A stretch of DNA of 64,000 nucleotides from Gammaproteobacteria bacterium (GTDB lineage: Bacteria; Pseudomonadota; Gammaproteobacteria; Pseudomonadales; Pseudohongiellaceae), in the NCBI GenBank assembly GCA_002731775.1, contig PCCP01000046.1:5247-69246 (forward strand). Direction: 5' to 3'. The notes beneath the pieces are model-generated. The model was given only the letters and a program-made list of their open reading frames with translations, was not told the DNA's origin and made no database searches. The first letter of the stretch is position 1. Each line of letters begins with the position of its first letter. This document shows positions 28,478-38,607 of the stretch, piece by piece. Made by a program: the position numbers and the translations under genes.

Positions 28478-30328
28478 TTGATCACCAGAGAAATTGTTAA
28501 AATTCCACAGCAGCTTGTGCTGATCCTGGTGTTGCTAGCCGGTTTCGGTTGCAGCACCATGGAACAATCTGCAATTGGGCCCAGCGATGGGATTCAGTCT
28601 ACAGCAGAGTCTATTGATGGGCTATTACGCCTGGCACAGGGCCGGTCGGGTATCGAGGCCTCTGCACTATCGATTCAGGCTATGGAGTTAATGCTGGATG
28701 ACGGACAGGCGACCCGGGCTGGACTCATCGCTGCGCAGATACCCAACCCTGGATCCCTGTCTGGGCCGTATCAATTTCGCTATGCCCTAATTCGCGCAGA
28801 AATCGCACTCCATAGCCAGCAGTCGGAAGCAGCCCTGACCTGGCTTACGGGCGATCTGATCGGCAATCTTGAGAATCTGGCCCAGCGTGTGGATGACTAT
28901 TATTTTTTACTAGCAAGCGCATATCGTGCCAATGAAAAAGCTACCGAGGCAATAAATGCCTATCTGCAGATTTCACACGACAGTAATCAAGCCCGTGATA
29001 GTGGGCTTGTTAATACCATCTGGGACAGCTTAATCCACCTCGATGAAGATTCACTTTCCGCGTTTGCAAGTAGTGCAAATAGTTACGAATCCAGAGGTTG
29101 GATCGAGCTGGCCGAAGTAGTTCGATCCAACCAGTCCAGCATTAAACGGCAACTCGATGCGATCAAGCAATGGCAACGAGTGTGGATTCGGCACTCAGCC
29201 TCCACCAGGCTCCCGCAACTACTCGATGATTTGCTACGGGTGTGGGAGGAAAGACCCAGACATATCGCCCTGATACTGCCCCTGCAGGAAATTGCGGGCA
29301 AGGCCATCCAGGAAGGGTTTTTCAGTGCGTACTACCAGGCGCTTGCGATCAGCAGAGAAGTACCACGTATCTCTATTTATGACAGCAGCGACGTCAGAAT
29401 TATTTTCCCAATTTATGATGAAGCCGTTGCCAGTGGCGCAGATTTGATCATCGGCCCTCTCAGCAAGGAACTGGTGAATCAATTACAGCAATTGCCTGAA
29501 TTACCAGTACCTACGCTCGCACTCAACTATGCCGACGACATCCAATTGCGGCAAACTGTGCTGTATCAATTTGGCCTTGCGCCAGAAGACGAAATAGCCC
29601 AGGCCATCAATCTTGCCTGGAATGCCGGTCATAGAAATGCCGCCGTCATCACACCGCAATCGGAAAATTACTTGCGGCTGCAATCTACATTTGCCGAACT
29701 GTGGTCGGCCAGGGGCGGCAATCTGGTATCCCAGGGGACCTTCAGTGGCGACGGGGACTATGTTGATGTCATCAAACGCTTAATGGCGATAGATTCATCC
29801 GAAGCAAGGAGGGACCGATTACTGGATTTATTGCCGAGGAATGCCATGGAATTTACTCCACGACGACGCAGTGATCTGGATTTTATATTCCTGATCGCCA
29901 ACCCGAGACAGGGCCGACAGCTTAAACCAACCCTGGCATTCTATTTTGCGGGAAATATACCAGTCTACTCGCTGCCATCAATCTACGATGGACAGGAAAA
30001 CGAAAGTGAAAACAGAGACCTTGATGGCATCATATTCACCGTGGCGCCATGGGTGCTCGACTCTTCCAACCCGCTAAAATCAGAGATGTCCGCGAGCCTG
30101 CGACAGGCGCAGGGAGCCTTGCAACGATTTCGCGCGATGGGTATCGATTGCTTTCGATTGTATCCTCGCCTGAAACAACTGGCAGAACATCAGATAGATA
30201 GTTTCCAAGGTGCGACTGGGGTCCTCAGATTATCTCCCAATCAACAAATTCATCGCACACTTGACGTCGCCAGATTTGTTAACGGCATAGCGATAGAGAT
30301 CGAGAACCACTCCAATAACAGAAACTAA
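28478..30328 (+). CDS. lpoA: Penicillin-binding protein activator LpoA (LppC family lipoprotein)
   Basis: LpoA-type proteins are outer-membrane lipoproteins that reach through the periplasm to stimulate PBP1A. The N-terminal signal (VLILVLLAGFGC) carries a lipobox-like end with Cys at about residue 25, though the -2 Phe is unusual. An N-terminal TPR-like helical half is followed, from about residue 260, by a periplasmic-binding-protein-like fold (HIALILPLQEIAGKAIQEGF, LIIGPLSKELV, NPRQGRQLKPTLAFYFA). The length of 616 residues fits. The start is a TTG; no usable ATG precedes the signal peptide. Position between rsmI (divergent) and yraN matches the conserved order. Confidence 0.9.
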   Translation: MITREIVKIPQQLVLILVLLAGFGCSTMEQSAIGPSDGIQSTAESIDGLLRLAQGRSGIEASALSIQAMELMLDDGQATRAGLIAAQIPNPGSLSGPYQFRYALIRAEIALHSQQSEAALTWLTGDLIGNLENLAQRVDDYYFLLASAYRANEKATEAINAYLQISHDSNQARDSGLVNTIWDSLIHLDEDSLSAFASSANSYESRGWIELAEVVRSNQSSIKRQLDAIKQWQRVWIRHSASTRLPQLLDDLLRVWEERPRHIALILPLQEIAGKAIQEGFFSAYYQALAISREVPRISIYDSSDVRIIFPIYDEAVASGADLIIGPLSKELVNQLQQLPELPVPTLALNYADDIQLRQTVLYQFGLAPEDEIAQAINLAWNAGHRNAAVITPQSENYLRLQSTFAELWSARGGNLVSQGTFSGDGDYVDVIKRLMAIDSSEARRDRLLDLLPRNAMEFTPRRRSDLDFIFLIANPRQGRQLKPTLAFYFAGNIPVYSLPSIYDGQENESENRDLDGIIFTVAPWVLDSSNPLKSEMSASLRQAQGALQRFRAMGIDCFRLYPRLKQLAEHQIDSFQGATGVLRLSPNQQIHRTLDVARFVNGIAIEIENHSNNRN

Positions 30329-30739
30329 ATGCTGCAGTCGATTCACACCATGGCGAGACGGAGCTCCCTATATAAGAACGCACGGCAGTTTGGCCATGCC
30401 CAGGAATTTCTTGCAGCTGAATATTTACGCGGGTATGGACTAAAACTTATCCAATGCAACTACCAGTGTCGCGTCGGGGAGATCGACCTGATAATGATTG
30501 ATAGCTGCCGAGTACTGGTGTTTGTGGAAGTTCGATTCAGACGATCTGGTCGATTCGGCACTGCCATAGATTCTATTACCCGGGAGAAACAAAGAAAGAT
30601 TCGACGCACCGCCTCCCATTTCTTGATCTCATACCCACAATTTTCAAATCGAATCTGTCGATTTGATGTGATTGGCATCTCCCCCTCACAGCTCAGCGGT
30701 GGATTGCACTATGAGTGGATAAAAAGGGCATTCGAGTGA
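30329..30739 (+). CDS. yraN: YraN family endonuclease-like protein (UPF0102)
   Basis: A 136-residue protein of the UPF0102 family, which has a restriction-endonuclease-like fold. The motif series G..AE.FLAAEYL, GEIDLI and LVFVEVRFR contains the E-D-ExK-like acidic positions; the usual VEVK is here VEVR. Function is not established, though homologues have been linked to DNA repair or uptake. The ATG follows directly on the lpoA stop, so translation is probably coupled. Confidence 0.92.
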   Translation: MLQSIHTMARRSSLYKNARQFGHAQEFLAAEYLRGYGLKLIQCNYQCRVGEIDLIMIDSCRVLVFVEVRFRRSGRFGTAIDSITREKQRKIRRTASHFLISYPQFSNRICRFDVIGISPSQLSGGLHYEWIKRAFE

Positions 30740-30842
30740 AACTTTTTCAATACCCGGGTAGTCTATTTTGTAGGAGTTAGCACCGGCCTCGTCTATCTCA
30801 AATTGAGGGCCGATTGGCCGATATATAGCATGCTTTTATTAA

Positions 30843-32023
<1,181 letters not shown>

Positions 32024-32136
32024 GGTGTTATACAACTGGCTGGGCGGAAGCGCCTGACGAATATTGCACTGAGTTTAGTGGGAACTGCGAACGGTGGCTT
32101 AGTGGCCCCTGCTGACTCAGCAATACTGCTACTTTT

Positions 32137-32565
32137 CTACTTGACCACTCGTAAAGTCGGCTTCTTTTTACCCAATCCTGGCGACTTCACTCCAGCCAAG
32201 GTGTTGCCGTTGCCATCGGGCGTGACTGGGGGCGGGGGTTCGGGAAGAATTCCGTCGGCCTCGAATACCATTCCCTGCCCACTCTCCTTCGCATAGATTC
32301 CCATCACCGCAGCAATTGGAACAAACACACTCTTGGGGATGCCGGCGAAGCGACCGTCGAAGTCTATGGCCTGATCGCGGATGAAAAGATTTTGTACGGC
32401 ATTGGGAGAGATGTTGAGGATGATCTGACCATCTTTGACGTGTTCCTGGGGGACTTCAACACCGGCTACGAAGGCATTGACCTGAATGTAGGGCGTACAA
32501 TCGTTCTCCATAATCCAGTCGTAGAGTGCCCGCACTATATACGGTCGGCTAGAACTCATCGTCAT
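32137..32565 (-). CDS. sspB: ClpXP protease specificity-enhancing factor SspB
   Basis: SspB delivers ssrA-tagged proteins to ClpXP. The N-terminal domain (SSSRPYIVRALYDWIMENDCTP onward, with VKDGQIILNISPNAVQNL and IPKSVFVPIAAVMGIYA) binds tagged substrates. A flexible Pro/Gly-rich linker ends in LRVVK, the ClpX-docking tail. I chose the ATG at 32565 because GGAG lies 8 bases upstream; an upstream GTG is in frame. It is downstream of sspA, the usual pair. Confidence 0.95.
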   Translation of the reverse strand: MTMSSSRPYIVRALYDWIMENDCTPYIQVNAFVAGVEVPQEHVKDGQIILNISPNAVQNLFIRDQAIDFDGRFAGIPKSVFVPIAAVMGIYAKESGQGMVFEADGILPEPPPPVTPDGNGNTLAGVKSPGLGKKKPTLRVVK

Positions 32566-32596
32566 CGCAAACACTCCATCTTGAGCTACTGCTCTT

Positions 32597-33229
32597 CTAA
32601 ACCATCTCCTTTTCCTGTTCAGAAAAGCTCGCCATCACCGAGTCTCTTTCAAACAGTCGATCCCGGTATTCCAACAATGGCTTCGTGGTTTTGTTTTTGG
32701 GCAATTCTATCCCCATAACCGCCAAGCGCCATAGAATTGGTGTGACACAGCAATCAACAATAGTGAATTCGTCACTCATGAAAAAGGGCTTTTCACCAAA
32801 TATGGGTGCTATCGATATCAGGCTATCACGCAATTCATTGCGCATCTTGTCCAACTGCGAAGGAGTTCCGTCGCCAGCCATGATTGGATCAACCAATCTG
32901 CACCAGTCTTTCTTGATTCGATAGATCCAGAGCCGGCTCTGGGCTCTCGCCACCGGATACACTGGAAATAAAGGCGGATGCGGGAATCTCTCATCGAGGT
33001 ATTCCATCATGATGTTGGCTTCATATAAAACCAAATCACGATCGACCAATGTCGGCAGGGTATTATATGGATTCAGACTGGCCAGATCTTCCGGCTTGTC
33101 ATCCGGATCCACATCGATGGTTTCAACTGCTACGCCTTTCTCTGCCAAAACCACGCGCACTCTATGACTATAGTGGCTGGTTCCGTCCGAATAAAATGTC
33201 ATGGAAGATCTTTTAGCGACCACACCCAT
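32597..33229 (-). CDS. sspA: Stringent starvation protein A (GST-fold)
   Basis: SspA is a glutathione-S-transferase-fold protein that binds RNA polymerase and affects stationary-phase transcription. The N-terminal thioredoxin-like part (MTFYSDGTSHYSHRVRVVLA, NPYNTLPTLVDRDLVLYEAN) and the helical C-terminal part fit the family. The ATG at 33229 has a strong AGAGGAA seven bases upstream and gives 210 residues, the usual length. The -SPYS- active-site motif of true GSTs is replaced, as is normal for SspA. Confidence 0.95.
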   Translation of the reverse strand: MGVVAKRSSMTFYSDGTSHYSHRVRVVLAEKGVAVETIDVDPDDKPEDLASLNPYNTLPTLVDRDLVLYEANIMMEYLDERFPHPPLFPVYPVARAQSRLWIYRIKKDWCRLVDPIMAGDGTPSQLDKMRNELRDSLISIAPIFGEKPFFMSDEFTIVDCCVTPILWRLAVMGIELPKNKTTKPLLEYRDRLFERDSVMASFSEQEKEMV

Positions 33230-33293
33230 AGCGATTCCTCTAATTTGAAATGTGAAATTTTTTTTATATAACAGCGACTGATTGACCCAAGCT

Positions 33294-35351
33294 TCAGTGA
33301 TAGTCTTTGGCAAATTCCCGGCCCATCAGGAAGGTGAGAATATACAGAACAGCTAAAAATAACAGCACCCATATACCAATTTCCTGTCGCCTGGCTCTTA
33401 TTGGCTCGCCGATGTAATACAGAAAATTGACAAGCTCGGAGACAGTCCCATCAAACTCAGATTCGCTCATGCTACCCGTGCCCGCCAGGTGGCTTAGCTC
33501 ACACTGGCTGGGATCATCACTACCATGATCATCACAGTTTACGTCACCCTGCAACTCGTGCAACACGTTCGGCATTCCCACGTTGGGAAATAGTTTATTG
33601 TTGGCACCAAACTGGCGTGATCCATCGTTGTAAAATGATTTGAGATAGGTATACAGCCAATTTGGTGAACGGACCCGACCTATCAGGGTCAGGTCTGGTG
33701 GCGCAGCACCAAACCAGTCCAGGGCATCATCCTCTGACAGCGTGTTCTCAATCAGATCGCCGATCAATGCATCACTAAAAACCAGATTGTCCATCACTGA
33801 TTCGTAAGGAATTTCCAGGTCATCGGCGGTACGGGCGTAGCGTGCATATCCGAGTTCATGGCAACTCACACAGTAATTCATGTAAGTCTGGAATCCTCGT
33901 TGCAGCGACCCCTTGTCATCAAAATCGGTCTCTACCTGCTGCAGATGGATATTGTTTGCTGAAGCCTCGGCACTTCCCGACGCCAGCATCAACGGTATTA
34001 CAACCAGTGCGATTATCAACAAGATGCTACCCAGCAGTTGCGGAAAGCTGATCCAGCGACCGCTAGTAATGCGTTCCGGTGGCGTAGCGGTCTGCTCTAT
34101 TCGTGTGTACCACGGCATGGCGATGAAATAGCCAAAATAAATCACCGTCATTATCTGCGCTAGCAGCGTCTTTGCGGGACTCACATCCTGAGTTCCCAGA
34201 ACGCCCAGGATCAGAAAACTGACCACAAACATCATCAGGGCAATGCGGCTATACCAGCCCTTGTAACGCATGGACTTAACCGGACTTCTATCCAGCCATG
34301 GCATCACGAACAGGATAGCGATGGCACCACCCATCACCAACAAGCCCCAGAACTTCGCGTCGATTCCAAACAGCGGTATGGTGACCGCCCTCAACATTGA
34401 ATAAAACGGCGTGAAATACCAACTCGGTGGTACATGCTCGGGCGTCTTCAGTGGATTTGCTTCCTGGAAATTTGCAACTTCGAGGAAATATCCGCCCATC
34501 TCCGGCGCGAAGAATACCACTGCGCAGAATACGAACAGAAACAACACGATACCCGCCAGATCGTGGTACATGGTGTAGTAAGGGTGAAATGGGACACCGT
34601 CCAGGGGAACCCCGTCAGGGCCTTTGTTTTTCTTGATTTCGACTCCGTCAGGATTATTTGAACCGACCTCATGTAGGGCCAACAAGTGCAATATCACCAG
34701 CGCAATCAGGACAATCGGCAGTGCAACCACATGTAAGGCAAAGAACCTGTTGAGCGTAGCACCCGATATCAGATAATCGCCTCGCACCCATATGAGCAAG
34801 TCCTCACCTATTACTGGAATAGCGCCTACCAGGGAGACGATCACATTAGCTCCCCAATAAGACATCTGTCCCCAGGGCAGTACGTATCCCATAAAGCCTT
34901 CCATCATCAAGACGAAATAAATAGCCATGCCAAACACCCAGATCAGTTCTCTGGGCTTCTGGTAAGAGCCATACATCAGGCCACGAAACATATGGATATA
35001 GACGACGAAGAAAAAGGCGGAAGCGCCGGTAGAATGTAGATACCTCAGCATCCATCCATACTCGACGTCACGCATGATATATTCGATCGAAGCAAACGCA
35101 GCCTCTGCGGTGGGGGTATAGTTCATGGTCAGCCAGATACCAGTGAGCAACTGAATTACCAGAACCACCATGGAGAGGACACCGAAGAAATACCAGAAGT
35201 TGAAATTCTTCGGCGCATAATACTCACTCATGTGCTTCTTCCAGGTCACCATGATTGGCAACCTGGCATCGATCCAGTCACGCAAACCGATAAGAGCTGA
35301 CAGGAATCTACCGTGTTCAGCTGGGCCCTTCATATTATCTGATTGGCTCAT
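33294..35351 (-). CDS. Cytochrome b / cytochrome c1 fusion of the bc1 complex
   Basis: A single continuous 685-residue frame carries both membrane subunits of ubiquinol:cytochrome c oxidoreductase. Residues 1-435 are a complete cytochrome b, with eight or more membrane helices, the heme-ligand helices (LHSTGASAFFFVVYIHMFRG, RFFALHVVALPIVLIALVIL) and the Qo-site PPSW motif (EHVPPSWYFTPFY). About residues 432-455 form a hydrophobic segment ending ASGSAEA, which looks like a signal-peptidase site. Cytochrome c1 follows, with heme motif CVSCH at 494-498, the axial Met region FPNVGMPNVLHELQG and a C-terminal anchor helix. In pseudomonads petB and petC are separate genes. A cleaved fusion (fbcH) is known in Bradyrhizobium and relatives. 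The ATG overlaps the petA stop as ATGA. Confidence 0.93.
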   Translation of the reverse strand: MSQSDNMKGPAEHGRFLSALIGLRDWIDARLPIMVTWKKHMSEYYAPKNFNFWYFFGVLSMVVLVIQLLTGIWLTMNYTPTAEAAFASIEYIMRDVEYGWMLRYLHSTGASAFFFVVYIHMFRGLMYGSYQKPRELIWVFGMAIYFVLMMEGFMGYVLPWGQMSYWGANVIVSLVGAIPVIGEDLLIWVRGDYLISGATLNRFFALHVVALPIVLIALVILHLLALHEVGSNNPDGVEIKKNKGPDGVPLDGVPFHPYYTMYHDLAGIVLFLFVFCAVVFFAPEMGGYFLEVANFQEANPLKTPEHVPPSWYFTPFYSMLRAVTIPLFGIDAKFWGLLVMGGAIAILFVMPWLDRSPVKSMRYKGWYSRIALMMFVVSFLILGVLGTQDVSPAKTLLAQIMTVIYFGYFIAMPWYTRIEQTATPPERITSGRWISFPQLLGSILLIIALVVIPLMLASGSAEASANNIHLQQVETDFDDKGSLQRGFQTYMNYCVSCHELGYARYARTADDLEIPYESVMDNLVFSDALIGDLIENTLSEDDALDWFGAAPPDLTLIGRVRSPNWLYTYLKSFYNDGSRQFGANNKLFPNVGMPNVLHELQGDVNCDDHGSDDPSQCELSHLAGTGSMSESEFDGTVSELVNFLYYIGEPIRARRQEIGIWVLLFLAVLYILTFLMGREFAKDYH

Positions 35352-35950
35352 GCTGCAGTCTCCTCATCGATGCCTATGACCAGGACATCGCTGCCCTCAA
35401 ATGCATGCGGAGGTACCTGCATATTTCGGGATGATGGAGAACCGCTATAGACACGACCTGCCAGATCAAACCGCGAACCATGACAGGGACAGAAGAAACC
35501 GCCGCGCCACTGCGAATCGAAGGGCTGTGGGCGTAATTCGATATGGGGGGTAGGCGAACAAAATAAATGGGGACACAGACCGACCAATACCAAGATTTCC
35601 GGGGAACGCGAACGATATTCATTCTGCGCGTACGCGGGTTGCTCAGGTTCCTCTGAATCCGGATCCGCCAATCGATCAGGATCTTCGTTGAGTACGCTGA
35701 GGGTATCAGCATTGCGTCTAACGACGAAGATCGGCTGCCCGCGCCAGGCTGGAATGGGACCCAACATGGCGCCGTCCTCCAGGCGACTTATGTCTATCCT
35801 CACCGGTGCACCTGCCGCTCGTGCCTTGGCAGTGGGATTCCACGAACCGATAAAAGGGACAGCCGCCCCTACTACGCCTGCAGCACCTACAGCAGAAGTC
35901 GAACTCACTAAAAATCGCCTACGGCCAGCATTAATACTGTTGTCAGTCAC
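35348..35950 (-). CDS. petA: Rieske iron-sulfur subunit of the bc1 complex
   Basis: This is the [2Fe-2S] subunit that takes electrons from ubiquinol. The N-terminus has a twin-arginine-like signal anchor (RRRFLVSS at 10-17, followed by a hydrophobic stretch). The cluster ligands are C126-P-H128-L-F-C131 and C154-P-C156-H157-G-S. The first box is usually CTHLGC, and here it reads CPHLFC, but all four ligands and the two disulfide cysteines remain. The start is a GTG with a strong GAGGAG nine bases upstream. It is the first gene of the pet operon. Confidence 0.95.
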   Translation of the reverse strand: MTDNSINAGRRRFLVSSTSAVGAAGVVGAAVPFIGSWNPTAKARAAGAPVRIDISRLEDGAMLGPIPAWRGQPIFVVRRNADTLSVLNEDPDRLADPDSEEPEQPAYAQNEYRSRSPEILVLVGLCPHLFCSPTPHIELRPQPFDSQWRGGFFCPCHGSRFDLAGRVYSGSPSSRNMQVPPHAFEGSDVLVIGIDEETAA

Positions 35951-36070
35951 CGTATATTACTCCTCAAGAACAAGCTAAATTTAATAGAGTACGCCATCAT
36001 TTTAGTGTTGGCAGACTTAGTTACCCTGGATCTGATTGCCTGACTCCTGGCGGGTCAGAAAATTCCGCGA

Positions 36071-36099
36071 ATTCTAGTCAATTTTGCAGTTTTTTTCAA
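36071..36099 (-). promoter_or_regulatory. Predicted sigma70 promoter of the pet operon
   Basis: Reading toward petA, -35 TTGAAA (36094-36099) and -10 TAGAAT (36071-36076) are separated by 17 bases, giving a start near 36064 and a leader of about 115 bases. It lies just past the rpsI terminator, so the pet operon probably has its own transcription start. Confidence 0.55.
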
Positions 36100-36166
36100 G
36101 TGAGCCACACTCGAAAACCATAGCTATCCCATTGATATTTAGAAGAAAATAAATATTTTCGAACAC

Positions 36167-36206
36167 AAAAAAACGCCGATCTCAATGCATGAGCCGACGC
36201 TTTTTT
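36167..36206 (-). terminator. Intrinsic terminator after rpsI
   Basis: Downstream of the rpsI stop, a stem with arms around 36174-36184 and 36190-36200 (GCGTCGG...TCGGCG, with a bulge and G-U pairs) is followed on the minus strand by seven Ts. A T-run also lies on the other side on the plus strand, but no plus-strand gene needs it. Confidence 0.65.
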
Positions 36207-36218
36207 GCTACATCATGA

Positions 36219-36611
36219 TTAGCGCTTGGAATACTGTGGCTTCTTGCGGGCCTTCCGCAAGCCAACCTTTTTTCTTTCGACTTCACGCGCGTCACGGGTG
36301 ACAAAGCCGGCCTTTCTAAGTGCAGGTTTTAACTCCAGGTCATACTGCATCAAGGCCCGGGTAATACCATGACGGATAGCACCGGCCTGACCGAAGCTAC
36401 CACCACCTCGAACTGTCACATTGATGTCGAATTTTCCTACCATTTCAACCAATTCCAGAGGTTGTCGAACGATCATGCGGGCAACCTCCCGACCAAAATA
36501 ACCATCCAGTGGCCGGCGGTTCACCGTAATATTTCCCTTGCCGTTAGTCAGATAGACCCGTGCAGTTGAAGTCTTGCGGCGACCAGTGCCATAGTATTGG
36601 GTTGCAGACAT
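36219..36611 (-). CDS. rpsI: 30S ribosomal protein S9
   Basis: A 130-residue protein with the complete S9 fold. The N-terminal [15 protein letters not shown] and the C-terminal basic tail [14 protein letters not shown], which reaches the P-site tRNA, are both intact. It is co-transcribed with rplM, 15 bases downstream. Confidence 0.98.
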   Translation of the reverse strand: MSATQYYGTGRRKTSTARVYLTNGKGNITVNRRPLDGYFGREVARMIVRQPLELVEMVGKFDINVTVRGGGSFGQAGAIRHGITRALMQYDLELKPALRKAGFVTRDAREVERKKVGLRKARKKPQYSKR

Positions 36612-36626
36612 TAACTATTCAAACCT

Positions 36627-37055
36627 CTATAAGTGTACTGATTCGGGTTGTTGGGCAGTATGGGGATGTTCTGCACCAGCGTAGACCTTCAGTTTCTTGA
36701 ACATTGCCCGCCCCAGCGAATTCCTGGGAAGCATTCCCTTCACTGCCTGCTTGATAACTCTCTCGGGGGCTTTTTCCAGCAACTTTTCGAAAGAAATTGA
36801 TTTCAGCCCGCCGGGAAAACCGGAGTGGGAGTGATATATTTTATCTTTTGCCTTATTACCGGTGACCCTCACCTTATCCGCATTGATCACCACGACGAAA
36901 TCACCGGTGTCGATGTGAGGGGTATACTCGGGCTTATGTTTACCACGCAAGCGAGTCGCTATTGCCGTGGCCATTCTACCCAGGGTTTGGCCTTCTGCAT
37001 CTACCAGAAGCCATTTCTGATCGATCTCATGAGGTTTCGCACTATATGTTTTCAT
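36627..37055 (-). CDS. rplM: 50S ribosomal protein L13
   Basis: A 142-residue L13 with the standard start ([20 protein letters not shown]) and the signature [20 protein letters not shown]. It is the first gene of the rplM-rpsI operon. No strong Shine-Dalgarno sequence precedes the ATG. In E. coli this operon is autoregulated by L13 on its leader; whether the leader here does the same is not visible by eye. Confidence 0.98.
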   Translation of the reverse strand: MKTYSAKPHEIDQKWLLVDAEGQTLGRMATAIATRLRGKHKPEYTPHIDTGDFVVVINADKVRVTGNKAKDKIYHSHSGFPGGLKSISFEKLLEKAPERVIKQAVKGMLPRNSLGRAMFKKLKVYAGAEHPHTAQQPESVHL

Positions 37056-37285
37056 CGGACATTCAAGGGGCTTTATATTGAGGAGCGCGAATACTACCGG
37101 CTCAGCATCGATTATTCAAGCTAAATCCGGGCTAAAACCCGGTTTTTCCGTAGCCGCAGCGGCCTCCAGTTAGCGGTGCCTGTTGCCGCAATACGCCGCC
37201 TTTCGACGCACAATTTTCGCCAAATTTAATCCCCGACCGGCGCCAGCGGCACGATTGCCAGGACTATGAATTCCTGGCTAATAAA
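37056..37285 (-). promoter_or_regulatory. zapE-rplM intergenic region with two stem-loops
   Basis: Between the zapE stop and the rplM start there are two clear inverted repeats. One is GCCAGGA/TCCTGGC at 37257-37278, seven bases after the zapE stop. The other is CCGGG/CCCGG at 37127-37142, which is followed by five Ts on the plus strand but only ATTTAG on the minus strand. One or both may end zapE transcription weakly. The rplM promoter must also lie here, but I could not identify convincing boxes. Confidence 0.35.
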
Positions 37286-38395
37286 CTAGCCCAGATGTTC
37301 ACTGCCCAGGTAATCGTGGGATTGCATTTCCATCAATCTCGAACGGATTCGCTGAAATGCAAAGACTAGATTGTTTCCCGTATACAGTGCCTGGATAGGT
37401 ACTTCGGCGGCAATGATCAGTTTCACCCGACGGTCATACAGTTCGTCAACCAGGCTGACAAAGCGGCGAGCCTGATCATCCTTATCGGCATCAAATTGCG
37501 GCACATCGGCTAGCAAAACGGCATGATAGAGTTTTGCTATCTCCACGTAATCGAAGGCAGACCTGGGCCCATCGCATAGTTGCGGAAAATCGAACCACAC
37601 CACATCGTCTGCACAGAAACGGGTTTGCAGCTTGCGCCCGAGAATCTCAATCTGTTCCCGCTCGTGAATCTCGGATTTATCCGGTGCCAAAGCATAGAAA
37701 CTCTGCAACAGCAAAGCCTCGGTCTTGTCATTTACCGGACAGTGATAAAGAGTAGCCTGGCGTAAATTTCTCAGGCGATAGTCGGTGCCAGGAAGTAATT
37801 CGATCACACTGGTATGGTCTTTTATTAGCGCTATCGCCGACAGAAACCGTTGCCGTTGCAAGCCGTTTTCATAAAGTCGATCTGGATGGATATTCGAGGT
37901 TGTAACCAGCACAACCTGGCGTTCGAACAGCGCTTCGAACAAGCCCGAGAGAATCATTGCATCGGCTATATCCAGGACCAAGAATTCATCGAAGCAGACC
38001 ACCAGCGCCTCGGCAGCGATCCGATCGGCAAGCAATTCGAGAGGGTTGCTGGCACCCTGATGCCTTACCAGATCCTGATGAACCCGCTGCATAAACCGAT
38101 GGAAATGGGTCCTTAATTTTCTTTCGAAGGGGAGGCAGTCGTAGAATAAATCCATGAGATAGGTCTTTCCTCTGCCAACACCACCCCAGAGATAGATGCC
38201 TGGGGTAGCGACATTAGGACGCTCTTCAGCGCCAAACCATCTCCAAAGCGCAGCACGGAAACCCGGCTTGATCGCTTCTTTAGTGACTAATTCATCAAAC
38301 AAAAGCTGCAAGCAGGAAACCACACGCCGCTGTTCCTCATCTTCTGCAATCAGGCCTTCATCCAGGTCTTTTTGGTAGCGCGACTGTGGGTTCAT
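37286..38395 (-). CDS. zapE: Cell division protein ZapE (AFG1-like ATPase)
   Basis: ZapE is an AFG1-family AAA-like ATPase that associates with the Z ring under low-oxygen or heat stress in E. coli. Walker A is GGVGRGKT (71-78) and Walker B is VVCFDEFLVLD. THFHRFMQRVHQ, TTSNIHPDRLYENGLQRQRF (preceded by V) and FCADDVVWFDFPQLCDGPRS (preceded by R) are family signatures. The length of 369 residues is normal. It is divergent from zapG. Confidence 0.94.
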   Translation of the reverse strand: MNPQSRYQKDLDEGLIAEDEEQRRVVSCLQLLFDELVTKEAIKPGFRAALWRWFGAEERPNVATPGIYLWGGVGRGKTYLMDLFYDCLPFERKLRTHFHRFMQRVHQDLVRHQGASNPLELLADRIAAEALVVCFDEFLVLDIADAMILSGLFEALFERQVVLVTTSNIHPDRLYENGLQRQRFLSAIALIKDHTSVIELLPGTDYRLRNLRQATLYHCPVNDKTEALLLQSFYALAPDKSEIHEREQIEILGRKLQTRFCADDVVWFDFPQLCDGPRSAFDYVEIAKLYHAVLLADVPQFDADKDDQARRFVSLVDELYDRRVKLIIAAEVPIQALYTGNNLVFAFQRIRSRLMEMQSHDYLGSEHLG

Positions 38396-38527
38396 GGCGA
38401 GTGTCTGTTTATTTGGTTCACAAAATGAGCTGAGGCATTCTATGGATGTTTGCCGGTGGAAACCACCGAAACAAAATCAGACAGAGGCAAAACTCAAACT
38501 TAATACAGCGATGGCATCGAATTAATG

Positions 38528-38533
38528 TATAAT
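38528..38533 (+). promoter_or_regulatory. Perfect -10 box upstream of zapG
   Basis: A perfect TATAAT lies about 75 bases before the zapG start on the plus strand. The -35 position 17 bases upstream (ACAGCG) is poor, so activity would depend on other contacts. It is the best promoter candidate in the zapE-zapG divergent gap. Confidence 0.35.
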
Positions 38534-38607
38534 TTGGATTGCTATTGTTGCCAATGAACATCCTCAGTGAGGCTGTTCTGAGGCACTAATGAAGAGGCGA
38601 TGTCTTG

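Noticed and set aside
32110-32122. Perfect 13-base palindrome TGCTGACTCAGCA in the dolP-sspB convergent gap, considered as a terminator or operator
   Set aside because: It has no loop and no following T-run, so it is not an intrinsic terminator. It equals a eukaryotic Maf-site consensus, which is irrelevant here. A single short palindrome is compatible with chance.
37127-37147. Plus-strand stem-loop CCGGG-CCCGG followed by TTTTT, considered as a strong terminator
   Set aside because: No plus-strand gene precedes it. On the minus strand, where it would serve zapE, the trailing sequence is not T-rich, so it is only mentioned within the intergenic entry.
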